From Flavobacteriales bacterium (GTDB taxonomy: Bacteria > Bacteroidota > Bacteroidia > Flavobacteriales_E > Vicingaceae), in assembly GCA_016763135.1 (NCBI GenBank), contig JAESUI010000176.1, forward strand, positions 1-12,559: a stretch of 12,559 bases of DNA. Direction: 5' to 3'. A program made the position numbers and the translations under genes. This document shows positions 1 through 7,360 of this stretch, in pieces. Within the stretch, counting starts at the first letter, position 1, and each line of letters begins with the position of its first letter. Below the pieces are notes generated by a model. It worked only from the letters and a program-made list of their open reading frames with translations, was not told the DNA's origin and did not search any database.

Positions 1-1113
1 TACACAGCCATTTGTATCAGTAACAGTAACAGTATAAGTTGTTGTAACTATTGGCGTTGCTGTTGGATTCGCCAAACTATTATCATCTAAAGTGCCTGAA
101 GGACTCCAAACATATGTAGCTCCAATAGGGCCTGTAGGTGTTCCTCCTATAACAGCAGATCCAACAACGCAAATTCCTTGATCATTTCCGGCATCAACTG
201 TTGGTAAAGGGTTAACAGTAATTGTTACCGTGTCACTACTATTACATCCATTTATATCTGTTCCTGTCACTATATATGTTGTTGTGACTAATGGACATGC
301 GATAGGGTTTGTAATTGTACTATTTGATAATCCAGCACTTGGGGACCACAAATAACCTGTTGCACCAACAGTGTTCAACTGCACACATACTCCATCACAA
401 ACATCGGTATCATTATTAGTCGTGATAATTGGTGTTGGATTGACGGTGACCACCAAGCTATCTTGACTAAAGCATGCTGAAGAATTAATAACATTTACAT
501 AGTAAGTTGTCGTAACCATGGGGCAAGCGATAGGGTTTGATATCGAAGAATCTGATAAGGTAGCTCCTGGAGTCCATAAATAATTAGCCCCTCCTGAAGC
601 ATTTATTTGAATACAATCACCTAAACATACAGAGGTATCTGCACTCATAATTGCAACTGGTAAGATATCAACGTTTACAACAACAGTATCTATACCAACA
701 CAACCTAAAGAATCAACAACGGTGAGTATATAATTAGTTGTTATAATCGGAGTAGCAATAGGATTAGCAATAGTTGTGTCAGATAAGCCAGTAGAGGGTG
801 TCCACGAATAAGTAATCCCTCCTGAAGCATTTAGCTGTGTAGAGTCACCTAAACATATAGAGGTGTCAACCCCAGCAGTAACACTTGCCGACCCAACAGT
901 CACTATAATAGTATCATTCGTAGTACATGATCCATTATCAACAGAAACAATATAGCTGGTTGTTGTGCTTGGCCAAATGAATGGATTTCCAATTGTAGTA
1001 CTACTAATATTAGTATTCGGAGACCATAAAAAAGTAGTTCCTAAAGAGCCTGTTGGGGCTCCACCTATTTGGATTGTATCACCTGAACAAATATTGGTGT
1101 CGGCACCTGCATC
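1..1113 (-). repeat. Five tandem Ig-like protein repeats, about 76 residues (228 bp) each
   Basis: Repeats begin near residues 506, 584, 660, 736 and 812 of the large surface protein. Each has the pattern IC-x-GD, then Y-x-W-x-P, L-S-(D/N), NPI-A, TT-x-Y, and a closing GC or AC. The first cysteine lies at residues 514, 592, 668, 744 and 820, so the period is 78 once and then 76 three times. The second canonical cysteine lies at 568, 643, 719, 795 and 875. DNA identity between units is patchy: a 16-base stretch, CCTCCTGAAGCATTTA on the plus strand, is shared by units 2 and 3. This fits old duplication rather than recent expansion. More repeats may follow beyond base 1. Confidence 0.9.
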
Positions 1114-2628
1114 AGCTGGAGGGGTTGGAATAATGGTAACAATAGTGTCAATCAATGCCGAAGGACATCCACAATCACTAACTGCAATTACAGAAACAGT
1201 TCCTGCTCCAACAGTTGGCCAATTTACATTTATTGTTGAAGACCCTTGCCCAGAATTTATTGTTCCATTAGTTACAGTCCAAGTAAAAGTATATCCAGGA
1301 ATAGTGTCTACACTATAATTTACATTAGTGCTTTGGCAAACTAAAGGTGGCCCAGTAATCGAATCTGGAGGTGTTGGCGGCTCAACAGTAACTTGGTAAA
1401 CAACATTAGTTGTTTTAGGTGGGCAGCCATTATCTGTTACAGAAACTGTAAACAAATAAGGTAAAGCCTGAGCAGTACCACATGAAGTTTCCCAATTAAA
1501 ATTAGCTGTTACCGTAGAATCCCCTACCACAAGAGAATCAATAGTTGCCGCAGGATTAACAAAAGAGGTATCAAATATTTGTCCTGACGTTGTTAAGGTC
1601 AGGCTGTCTCCGTTTGGATCTTCAAAAATAATAGGGAAAGACAGAGTATCACACTCTTGTAGCGTATATTGTGTTATACCACTCCCTCCTGTGGGTGATA
1701 GATTTGGAGGTGGATTTGCTGGACAGTTAATCACCACAAGCTGAATGTCTCTTCTTGTTATTCCAATTAAATTACCATTTCTTATTTCTCTTATTTCTAT
1801 CGCCACTACATAGTCACCAATTATTGGAGCCATGTACTCTGTTAGTCCTGTTGTTCCATTTATAAACGCATGTCCGAATGCACCAAAAGGATTATTCATG
1901 TTATAAGTTCCGTTTAACCAGGCTACATTTGGAACAGGCCATGGTAATGATGGGTTTGGAAGAAGGGGGGCAGGGTTTCCTGAATTACCAAATCCGCGAT
2001 AAGGATCAACAAAAGAAAACAATAATAAATCTCCATCGGGATCAACTGCTGTGTTTAAGATTGAAGCTGTATCGTTAACACATAAAAAAGGAACGGGAGC
2101 ATCTGAAAAAACAGGAGAACTATTGTTTACTAAAGATGGAGAAATGTAAGCATGAAAGGCTAAACCTTGATCTCCAGGGTTAAACAAATTTATAACTGAT
2201 CCCGTTCTACAGCACCTATCATAAAACAAATGATAGCCCTGAAATGATAATGGTAAATCGACCTCTATTTCATAGGTTGCTTGATATAAGCATACTGCCT
2301 GCCCTATTAAGCACCCATTTGTCGGTACTGGAATAATAGAGCTACTATCTATCAGCGGCATTGTTGCAATCATAACTAAAGGTAAATTCCCCGAAGGATT
2401 GCTCCCTCCTTCATAAATACCTATATCAAGAGTCGGTTCTGGAAAACCAGCCAACCAAAATGGGGAATTACAATCTAGAAATGTTTGAAATGTAATAATA
2501 TAATTAAAATTACCATCATTATCCGTATCACCAAGATAAGTATAGGCCAAATTTCCCCCTACCAAATGGGTAGCAGATGAATTTATACAAAACAACGTAA
2601 ATGCTAGTATGACGAAATATTTTTTCAC
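1..2628 (-). CDS. Large secreted Ig-like/PKD-like repeat protein, C-terminus beyond window edge (partial)
   Basis: One frame stays open for 876 codons from a GTG at 2628 to base 1 and continues beyond the window. Residues 1 to about 20 form a signal peptide (MKKYFVILAF, then SSA before THLVGGN). Residues 20-305 resemble the N-terminal region seen in many Bacteroidota proteins annotated with a gliding-motility-associated C-terminal domain: a THLVGG start, a DRCC motif near 139, NSSPVF near 168, a DPDGD segment and RRDIQLVVINC near 300. Two further beta-rich domains fill about 306-415 and 416-500. Five Ig-like repeats of about 76 residues follow from residue 506. The GTG overlaps the stop of the upstream surface-protein gene by one base, and there is no better ATG. 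I infer export by T9SS and a role at the cell surface, perhaps adhesion; a type B sorting domain would be expected at the unseen C-terminus. Confidence 0.9.
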   Translation of the reverse strand, partial: MKKYFVILAFTLFCINSSATHLVGGNLAYTYLGDTDNDGNFNYIITFQTFLDCNSPFWLAGFPEPTLDIGIYEGGSNPSGNLPLVMIATMPLIDSSSIIPVPTNGCLIGQAVCLYQATYEIEVDLPLSFQGYHLFYDRCCRTGSVINLFNPGDQGLAFHAYISPSLVNNSSPVFSDAPVPFLCVNDTASILNTAVDPDGDLLLFSFVDPYRGFGNSGNPAPLLPNPSLPWPVPNVAWLNGTYNMNNPFGAFGHAFINGTTGLTEYMAPIIGDYVVAIEIREIRNGNLIGITRRDIQLVVINCPANPPPNLSPTGGSGITQYTLQECDTLSFPIIFEDPNGDSLTLTTSGQIFDTSFVNPAATIDSLVVGDSTVTANFNWETSCGTAQALPYLFTVSVTDNGCPPKTTNVVYQVTVEPPTPPDSITGPPLVCQSTNVNYSVDTIPGYTFTWTVTNGTINSGQGSSTINVNWPTVGAGTVSVIAVSDCGCPSALIDTIVTIIPTPPADAGADTNICSGDTIQIGGAPTGSLGTTFLWSPNTNISSTTIGNPFIWPSTTTSYIVSVDNGSCTTNDTIIVTVGSASVTAGVDTSICLGDSTQLNASGGITYSWTPSTGLSDTTIANPIATPIITTNYILTVVDSLGCVGIDTVVVNVDILPVAIMSADTSVCLGDCIQINASGGANYLWTPGATLSDSSISNPIACPMVTTTYYVNVINSSACFSQDSLVVTVNPTPIITTNNDTDVCDGVCVQLNTVGATGYLWSPSAGLSNSTITNPIACPLVTTTYIVTGTDINGCNSSDTVTITVNPLPTVDAGNDQGICVVGSAVIGGTPTGPIGATYVWSPSGTLDDNSLANPTATPIVTTTYTVTVTDTNGCV

Positions 2629-4121
2629 TAATAAATACTAATTTTTTTAATAACTATTCCCATATCTGTCTCTATGCTCAATAAATAAAACCCTTTAGCA
2701 AAATTAGAGACATTTATTGTTGTTACTTTTTTATTTGTATTCTGATAGGATTTAAAAATAACTTTTCCAACAAAACTATAAACAGTTATGGTTTCAATAA
2801 CAGCATTATCAGTCAAGTTTTCAATATTTATATAATCTCTTGCTGGGTTAGGATAAACGACAAAATTATTTGCAGTTAAGTTAAATTCATCTATAGCGTT
2901 AGGGTCTTGGACTATAACCCCATAATCCTCAGTTTGACCAAAATCATTTGCATCACAACTAGATTGATTAACACCAACAACATCTGACGAAACTCTCATT
3001 CTTAATGGAACAGAATAAACAGCCCCCAGGGGAATTAAAACATTCTGCGAAGGGTTATATGAATTCGGTTTATCCATTACCAATTCGTTTGTGTTATTAA
3101 AAATTCCATCATTATTAAAATCTATCCAAACGCGAGTATCTTGAGGGTTACTTGCTCCTGTATTTATGGAAAGAAAATAATTATTCGCTTCTATCACTGT
3201 AGTAGTATTTGTACAAGAAAAATCTTTATACCCTTCAACTCCATCAACCGTAGAATTACTTATCGTATTAAAGTCTACTTGATATATTCCATAACCACAA
3301 CAATAAGCAGATGTTGCGGGAGTACATGAGGCTGTAATCATTTGGTTAGCAGTATTAACTGTTATATAGTTTACAATAGAATCAATATTTCCACCATTGC
3401 CATTTGTTACTGTTAAAGAAACAGTATATACACCATCAACGGTATATGTGTGACAAGGACTTTGGAGAAACGATGTATTCCCATCTCCAAAATTCCACAA
3501 CCAGCCTGTTGGCACATTAAGTGACTGATCTGTAAAACAAACTACCCCATTACATGTTGTTGTAGGAGAAGCTATAAAAACGGGGGTTGGAGGATTTGGA
3601 TTGGCATTCATAATTACAGCGTAATCTTCGGCCTGGCCATAATCTAAATCACCACAAGATGTAGGTGGAGCACTAAGATCATAATCAGCTGACACTCTCA
3701 TTCTCAATGGTGTATTAAGTACAGCTCCAATAGGGATATTAACAACTCCTGAAGTATTAAATTGAGAACTAGACGTAAAAACTCTTTCACTAACATCATT
3801 TAAAATTCCATCATTATTAAAATCTATCCAAGCTGCATAATTTTGAGTTGAAGAAGCAGTAGATTGGATTGATAGCGTATAATTCTGCCCTTCAAAAACA
3901 GTAGTTTGAACACAAGAAGAATCCGTATACCCATCAATTCCGTCATTTGTAGTGTTATTTATAGTATTGAAAGTAACATTTAATATTCCAAATCCACAAC
4001 AGTAAGACAGTGTGTTTGGAATACAAGAGGTGGCCAATGGTGCTGAACCACAAGCAAAATTATTTTTCATTCCTAACAATAGAAATGAAAGTAATACAAT
4101 CAATTTGAAAGTTTTATTCAT
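2628..4121 (-). CDS. Secreted GEVED-PKD-GEVED protein with T9SS type A sorting tail
   Basis: This 497-residue protein has a signal peptide at about 1-23 (hydrophobic LIVLLSFLLLG, likely cleavage near NFA). Two GEVED-type domains lie at about 33-170 and 266-404. Both have the YCCG(F/Y)GI start, a WIDFNNDGI acidic loop that could bind calcium (99-107 and 333-341), the LRMRVS strand, and the G-Q-(A/T)-EDY ending that names the family. A PKD domain sits between them (about 178-256; WNFGDGN at 209-215, then HTYTVDGVYTVSLTVTN). Residues 418-497 are a T9SS type A tail with the YPNPA motif and the basic ending KKISIY, so the protein should be exported across the outer membrane and processed at the surface. 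ATG at 4121 is the natural start. The downstream gene overlaps its TAG stop by one base. Upstream there is only a degenerate -7 element. The specific ligand or role is unknown; adhesion is possible. Confidence 0.93.
   Translation of the reverse strand: MNKTFKLIVLLSFLLLGMKNNFACGSAPLATSCIPNTLSYCCGFGILNVTFNTINNTTNDGIDGYTDSSCVQTTVFEGQNYTLSIQSTASSTQNYAAWIDFNNDGILNDVSERVFTSSSQFNTSGVVNIPIGAVLNTPLRMRVSADYDLSAPPTSCGDLDYGQAEDYAVIMNANPNPPTPVFIASPTTTCNGVVCFTDQSLNVPTGWLWNFGDGNTSFLQSPCHTYTVDGVYTVSLTVTNGNGGNIDSIVNYITVNTANQMITASCTPATSAYCCGYGIYQVDFNTISNSTVDGVEGYKDFSCTNTTTVIEANNYFLSINTGASNPQDTRVWIDFNNDGIFNNTNELVMDKPNSYNPSQNVLIPLGAVYSVPLRMRVSSDVVGVNQSSCDANDFGQTEDYGVIVQDPNAIDEFNLTANNFVVYPNPARDYINIENLTDNAVIETITVYSFVGKVIFKSYQNTNKKVTTINVSNFAKGFYLLSIETDMGIVIKKISIY
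3100..3129. repeat. 30-bp direct repeat, copy 1 (second GEVED domain)
   Basis: These 30 bases are identical to 3802-3831, 702 bp away. Both copies encode the WIDFNNDGI calcium-loop region of a GEVED domain. The identity shows that the two domains arose by duplication within the gene, or have been kept alike by conversion or selection. Confidence 0.85.
3802..3831. repeat. 30-bp direct repeat, copy 2 (first GEVED domain)
   Basis: This is the exact copy of 3100-3129, located in the first GEVED domain. The flanking codons of the two domains differ much more than this core, so the identity is confined to the acidic-loop segment. Confidence 0.85.
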
Positions 4122-4224
4122 ATGATTAGATATATTAATGTGTACAATTTAAGATAAAAAAGATCTAATTACAAACCAAAATTCTTTTCATCATATAAGC
4201 GGTACGTTATTTTAGATGAATGGT

Positions 4225-4232
4225 TACCTTTG
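4225..4232 (+). promoter_or_regulatory. Likely -7 element for the carbonic-anhydrase-type gene
   Basis: TACCTTTG matches the Bacteroidota -7 consensus TAnnTTTG exactly. It lies 15 bases before the ATG at 4248, which would give a leader of only about 10 nucleotides. No TTG sits at the expected -33 distance, so the call rests on one box. Confidence 0.45.
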
Positions 4233-4247
4233 TTTTTTTTATATAAA

Positions 4248-4784
4248 ATGGCGCTTGTAAAAACACTTCTCGGAAAAACTCCAATTTTTGGTGACAACTG
4301 TTTTTTAACCGAAAACGCAACCATTGTTGGAGATGTTGTAATGGGGGATGATTGTAGTGTCTGGTTTAATGCTGTAATTAGAGGAGATGTCCATTATATT
4401 AAAATTGGCAATAAGGTAAACATTCAAGATGGAGCGATTATCCATGCCACTTATAAAAAGTCTCCAACCAACATAGGTGACAATGTATCTATTGGGCACA
4501 ATGCAATGGTTCATGGCTGTACTATAAAAGACAATGTGTTGATAGGGATGGGTGCAATTGTCATGGATGATGTAGTAATTGAAAGTAATTCTATTATTGC
4601 TGCTGGAGCAATTGTAACCAAAGGAACTCATGTTGAAAGTGGTTGCGTTTATGCTGGAATTCCTGCAAAAAAAATTAAAGAGGTTGGTGTCGATTTATTA
4701 GAAGGAGAGATTAATCGAATTGCAGAAAGTTACTTAATGTATTCAGGTTGGTACTCCGAGCCAAAGAGGCAAGAAGAAAAGTAG
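4248..4784 (+). CDS. Gamma-carbonic-anhydrase-type hexapeptide-repeat protein (YrdA/PaaY-like)
   Basis: This 178-residue protein is a left-handed beta-helix built of hexapeptide repeats (for example IGDNVS, IGHNAM, IKDNVL, IGMGAI). The three histidines expected to bind the metal are present at H66 (GAIIH), H84 (SIGH) and H89 (AMVH), with the H-x4-H spacing of gamma-class carbonic anhydrases. R45, D47 and Q60 sit at conserved positions in NAVIRGD and NIQD. The acidic loop carrying proton-shuttle glutamates in Methanosarcina Cam is missing, as in most bacterial YrdA-like members, so carbonic anhydrase activity cannot be assumed. I chose ATG at 4248, giving MALVKTLLG. An in-frame TTG at 4230 falls inside the probable -7 box and is unlikely to be used. 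The gene is cytoplasmic, stands alone, diverges from the surface-protein unit and converges on the adenylyltransferase gene. Confidence 0.93.
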   Translation: MALVKTLLGKTPIFGDNCFLTENATIVGDVVMGDDCSVWFNAVIRGDVHYIKIGNKVNIQDGAIIHATYKKSPTNIGDNVSIGHNAMVHGCTIKDNVLIGMGAIVMDDVVIESNSIIAAGAIVTKGTHVESGCVYAGIPAKKIKEVGVDLLEGEINRIAESYLMYSGWYSEPKRQEEK

Positions 4785-4795
4785 TTAAATAGAAG

Positions 4796-4820
4796 GGCGG
4801 ACAAGGCCATTATTGTTGCC
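4796..4820. terminator. Possible hairpin between convergent genes
   Basis: GGCGGACAA pairs with TTGTTGCC around an 8-base loop, giving about 8 pairs with one bulged G and one G-T pair. It lies in the 74-bp gap between convergent genes at 4784 and 4859. On the minus strand it is followed by CTTCTATTT, a weak T-rich tract; on the plus strand it is followed by a G run instead. It may end the minus-strand panC unit, but without a clean T tract this is tentative. Confidence 0.3.
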
Positions 4821-4858
4821 GGTTGGGGGGTATGAGAAAGTTATTGAAATGAAATAAT

Positions 4859-5380
4859 TTATGAATTTCTAATCTTCTCTTCGATTTTGGTAGTAGAATA
4901 ACCTTCTACAAATTGAATTACTTCTACAGTCCCTCCGTTGTTTTTTACAACATCAGATCCCACAATATATTTAGGATTTGAAGCCTCAATAACCGCTGCA
5001 TCATAATCACCACCTTTTATTAATATGTCTGGAATAATTTCAGAAATTATGTCCAAAGGAGTTTCATCACTAAAAATTACGACAGCATCTACAAAAGTTA
5101 AAGCAGCAATAATTAATGCTCGTGAATTTTCATCTTGTAATGGCCGACTAGTTCCTTTATTAAGTGACTTAACTGAAGTGTCAGAATTTATGGCAACAAT
5201 AAATTTATCTCCAAAATCAGCAGCTTGTGCTAAATATTCAATGTGTCCTCTGTGTAAAATATCAAAAACTCCGTTGGTAAAAACTACTTTTTGACTTTTG
5301 GTTTTCCAACCCTCAATTGTTAAGGAAAATTGATCTATAGCAACTATTTTATCTCTTACTATTGTTAACTTAGACGACAT
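4859..5380 (-). CDS. rfaE2: D-glycero-beta-D-manno-heptose 1-phosphate adenylyltransferase, RfaE2 type
   Basis: This 173-residue protein belongs to the nucleotidyltransferase superfamily. The signature TNGVFDILHRGH places the HxGH nucleotide-binding motif at residues 43-46. NSDTSVKSLNKG with the following RP (64-80), the segment DILIKGGDY (118-126) and GYSTTKI (160-166) match the adenylyltransferase half of bifunctional HldE/RfaE. The family transfers AMP from ATP to heptose-1-phosphate, making ADP-heptose for the lipopolysaccharide inner core. There is no kinase domain, so the kinase step (RfaE1) must be encoded elsewhere. I chose ATG at 5380 (MSSKLT). A longer in-frame reading from 5440 would add 20 residues lying inside the upstream gene. 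From 5380 the overlap with the upstream stop is 11 bp, suggesting coupled translation as the last gene of the panC unit. Confidence 0.9.
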   Translation of the reverse strand: MSSKLTIVRDKIVAIDQFSLTIEGWKTKSQKVVFTNGVFDILHRGHIEYLAQAADFGDKFIVAINSDTSVKSLNKGTSRPLQDENSRALIIAALTFVDAVVIFSDETPLDIISEIIPDILIKGGDYDAAVIEASNPKYIVGSDVVKNNGGTVEVIQFVEGYSTTKIEEKIRNS

Positions 5381-6377
5381 TCTGTTCGGATGTTTTATTG
5401 CCAATAAATGGTAAAATAAAAAGTGAAATAAGTCCTGCAATTATTGTAAAAAATGTAAGTGCTGACCATGCTAGCATACTAAAAGACCCTGCATTTTCAA
5501 TCCCATATAGTTTTGACAAAACTGCAGCTACCATCACAGGGTAAAGGCCTAAGCCTCCTGGCGCTGCAGAAATAGCAACTGCTCCTACTACAAAAGCTGC
5601 AAAAACAGCATTAATACTCAAGTTTGAAGATTCTGGCAAAGCAAAAGAACATACCCAAATCATAACAACGTAACACACCCAAATAAATAAGGTGTGAGCA
5701 ATATATGCTGTTCGTTGTTTTAATTTAAAAATGGTTTTAACACCTTCTAAAATCCCCTTAAGTAAATTTATTATCTTCTCTTTTAAAATGGGGGTTTTTA
5801 TAACTGTAATAAATCCAACAATAAAAACACCAACAACGATGAAATAAATCCAAACAGGAATACTTGAGTCCGATTTCCCTGAATCATAAATTTCATTAAA
5901 TGTTTCTAAATCTTTTTGTAAATAAAGTGTTATTCCTAAAACAATTCCAAGCATCAATAAATCAATTATACGTTCAACTATAATAGTCCCAAAGACTTTG
6001 TCAAACTTTGTATTCTCTTGATATTTTGCATAATAACCTGCCCTAGCAAATTCTCCAGAACGAGGAATTGTTAAGTTGATTAAATAGCCAATCATTACAC
6101 TGTGGTACATTTTCCAAAAGCGAGGTTTATGCCCCAAGGGCTCTAACATATATTTCCAGCGGTAAGCCCTACTCATGTGGCTTAACAGCATAATGATTAA
6201 ACCATAAAATAGGTAAATATAATCTGCTTTTAAAAAAGAGTCTTTTAGGCTTTTAAGCTCATCTTCAGTCATACTTGAAATAAAAAACCAAGTAAGGTAA
6301 ACACCTATTCCAAAAGGAATAACAATTTTAAGAATGTTGATTAGGCTCTTTTTCAAAATAAAATTAATAGGCTGCAA
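5370..6377 (-). CDS. Lysylphosphatidylglycerol synthase TM-region family membrane protein (PF03706/UPF0104)
   Basis: This 335-residue integral membrane protein has about eight hydrophobic segments (near 12-34, 53-70, 92-104, 138-154, 174-194, 228-247, 255-272 and 306-326). Family motifs are visible: PRSGEFARAG at 105-114, VERIIDL at 134-140 and APGGLG at 272-277. The family is related to the flippase part of MprF and is often annotated as a lysylphosphatidylglycerol synthase-like or UPF0104 protein. Here there is no aminoacyl-transferase domain, so lipid translocation is an inference and substrate and activity are unknown. The first codon is TTG, two bases after the panC stop. A second in-frame TTG at 6356 would give MKKSLINILK, which looks equally natural; no ATG precedes the first membrane segment. 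Its 3' end overlaps the adenylyltransferase start by 11 bp, tying it to an envelope-sugar gene. Confidence 0.88.
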   Translation of the reverse strand: MQPINFILKKSLINILKIVIPFGIGVYLTWFFISSMTEDELKSLKDSFLKADYIYLFYGLIIMLLSHMSRAYRWKYMLEPLGHKPRFWKMYHSVMIGYLINLTIPRSGEFARAGYYAKYQENTKFDKVFGTIIVERIIDLLMLGIVLGITLYLQKDLETFNEIYDSGKSDSSIPVWIYFIVVGVFIVGFITVIKTPILKEKIINLLKGILEGVKTIFKLKQRTAYIAHTLFIWVCYVVMIWVCSFALPESSNLSINAVFAAFVVGAVAISAAPGGLGLYPVMVAAVLSKLYGIENAGSFSMLAWSALTFFTIIAGLISLFILPFIGNKTSEQNVV

Positions 6378-6379
6378 AA

Positions 6380-7219
6380 TTAATTAATAATTGTCATATT
6401 ATCTATGAGTCTCACTCCTTCAACATTAACGGCTGTAAATGCTATATAGCTTGTTGCTTCATTCCAATTGATTATTGGTTCTAATGTGTTTTTATCTGCA
6501 ATCTCAAAATATTCTAAATCAAATAAGCTGTTGGTGGCCATTTCATTTATAAAATATTCTTTTAATTGCGTTATTGAATGTGAATTCTTATGTTCGCTTA
6601 CAAAAGTTAAGGCTTTATTTATTTTACTAGCTTCCTCTTTTTGGTTTTCTGATAAACGTTTGTTCCTTGAACTCATAGCTAATCCATTCTCTTCTCTATA
6701 TATTGGGCAACCAATAATTTTGACAGAAGAATTTATTTTTTTAGTTAACGCCTTAATTACTGCTAATTGCTGATAATCCTTCTCGCCAAAATAAGCATGT
6801 GTTGGATTTAATATTTCAAAAAAACGTTCTATTACAATAGCAACCCCATTAAAGTGGCCAGGACGATGTTTAGCTTCCATCACTTCAGAAAGCACTCCAA
6901 AATGAAACTCTTTTTCAGTCTGATGTGGATACATTTCTTCTGCGCTTGGAATAAAAACGACATCACAATAAGCTTCTTGCAGTTTTTTAATATCCTTTTC
7001 TATGCTTTTTGGATAGTTGGTTAAATCTTCCTCCTTATTGAACTGCTTAGGGTTTACAAATATGCTACAAATTGTTAACTCATTTTCACTCTGTGACATC
7101 TCAATTAATGAGATGTGTGCTTGATGTAACGCCCCCATTGTAGCAACAAAACCAACGCTTTTAGTGTTAAACTTTGTTAAATAATCTTGTATTTCACTTA
7201 CTTTTTTAAATATTTGCAT
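6380..7219 (-). CDS. panC: Pantothenate synthetase (pantoate--beta-alanine ligase)
   Basis: This 279-residue protein has the usual PanC length and joins pantoate and beta-alanine with ATP in coenzyme A synthesis in the cytoplasm. Motifs in order are TMGALHQAH (27-35, the HIGH-like motif), VNPKQF (55-60), GHFNGVA (121-127), FGEKDYQQL (144-152) and GLAMSSRNKRL (179-189). Two loop residues differ from the usual family sequence VPTMGxLHxGH: alanine 26 replaces proline and alanine 34 replaces glycine. I chose ATG at 7219 (MQIFKKVSEI) because it matches the family start; an in-frame ATG at 7246 would add nine untypical residues. The gene leads the minus-strand unit. PanD, often adjacent in Flavobacteriia, is not here. 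No convincing -7 box is seen upstream; TTATTTTG near the gene is a one-mismatch candidate. Confidence 0.95.
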   Translation of the reverse strand: MQIFKKVSEIQDYLTKFNTKSVGFVATMGALHQAHISLIEMSQSENELTICSIFVNPKQFNKEEDLTNYPKSIEKDIKKLQEAYCDVVFIPSAEEMYPHQTEKEFHFGVLSEVMEAKHRPGHFNGVAIVIERFFEILNPTHAYFGEKDYQQLAVIKALTKKINSSVKIIGCPIYREENGLAMSSRNKRLSENQKEEASKINKALTFVSEHKNSHSITQLKEYFINEMATNSLFDLEYFEIADKNTLEPIINWNEATSYIAFTAVNVEGVRLIDNMTIIN

Positions 7220-7287
7220 CCTGTAATTAAGGTTCAATTTTTCCACAAAATAAATAATTTATTTGCAGATAAGCTCTACTTAAGAGT

Positions 7288-7299
7288 GGGAATCATCCC
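7288..7299. promoter_or_regulatory. Short inverted repeat in the divergent panC / glycogen synthase-like intergenic region
   Basis: GGGA and TCCC form a 4-bp inverted repeat around ATCA, about 8 bases upstream of the -33 element of the rightward promoter. Its place between divergent genes would suit an operator, but a 4-bp arm can easily occur by chance. Confidence 0.15.
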
Positions 7300-7306
7300 G
7301 ATAAAC

Positions 7307-7337
7307 TTGACAAACACCTAAAAATAGAGTATCTTTG
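7307..7337 (+). promoter_or_regulatory. Bacteroidota-type promoter for the glycogen synthase-like / DUF4270 / glmS unit
   Basis: TTG at 7307-7309 and TATCTTTG at 7330-7337 match the -33 (TTG) and -7 (TAnnTTTG) elements of the Bacteroidota housekeeping sigma factor, with 20 bases between them. Transcription would begin near 7343, leaving a leader of about 18 bases before the ATG at 7361. This is the best promoter in the window. Confidence 0.7.
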
Positions 7338-7360
7338 CAACAAAATTTACAGGCTGGATT

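Noticed and set aside
1..1113. CRISPR array or DNA satellite
   Set aside because: The roughly 228-bp periodicity is that of a protein repeat. The units are diverged, have no short identical repeats with unique spacers, and keep an open reading frame.
965..2078. Plus-strand open frames at 965-1318 and 1878-2078
   Set aside because: They lie antisense inside the continuous 876-codon minus-strand frame, are low-complexity, lack signal or domain features, and follow from its Thr/Asn/Val-rich codons.
4230..4247. TTG at 4230 as start of the carbonic-anhydrase-type gene
   Set aside because: It overlaps the probable -7 box TACCTTTG, and the ATG at 4248 gives the usual family N-terminus.
5381..5440. 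Upstream start at 5440 for the heptose adenylyltransferase
   Set aside because: The 20 added residues lie inside the end of the upstream gene and do not look like the family; MSSKLT at 5380 fits better.
7220..7246. Upstream ATG at 7246 for panC
   Set aside because: It would add nine residues not typical of PanC, whereas MQIFKKVSEI at 7219 matches the family start and the usual length.
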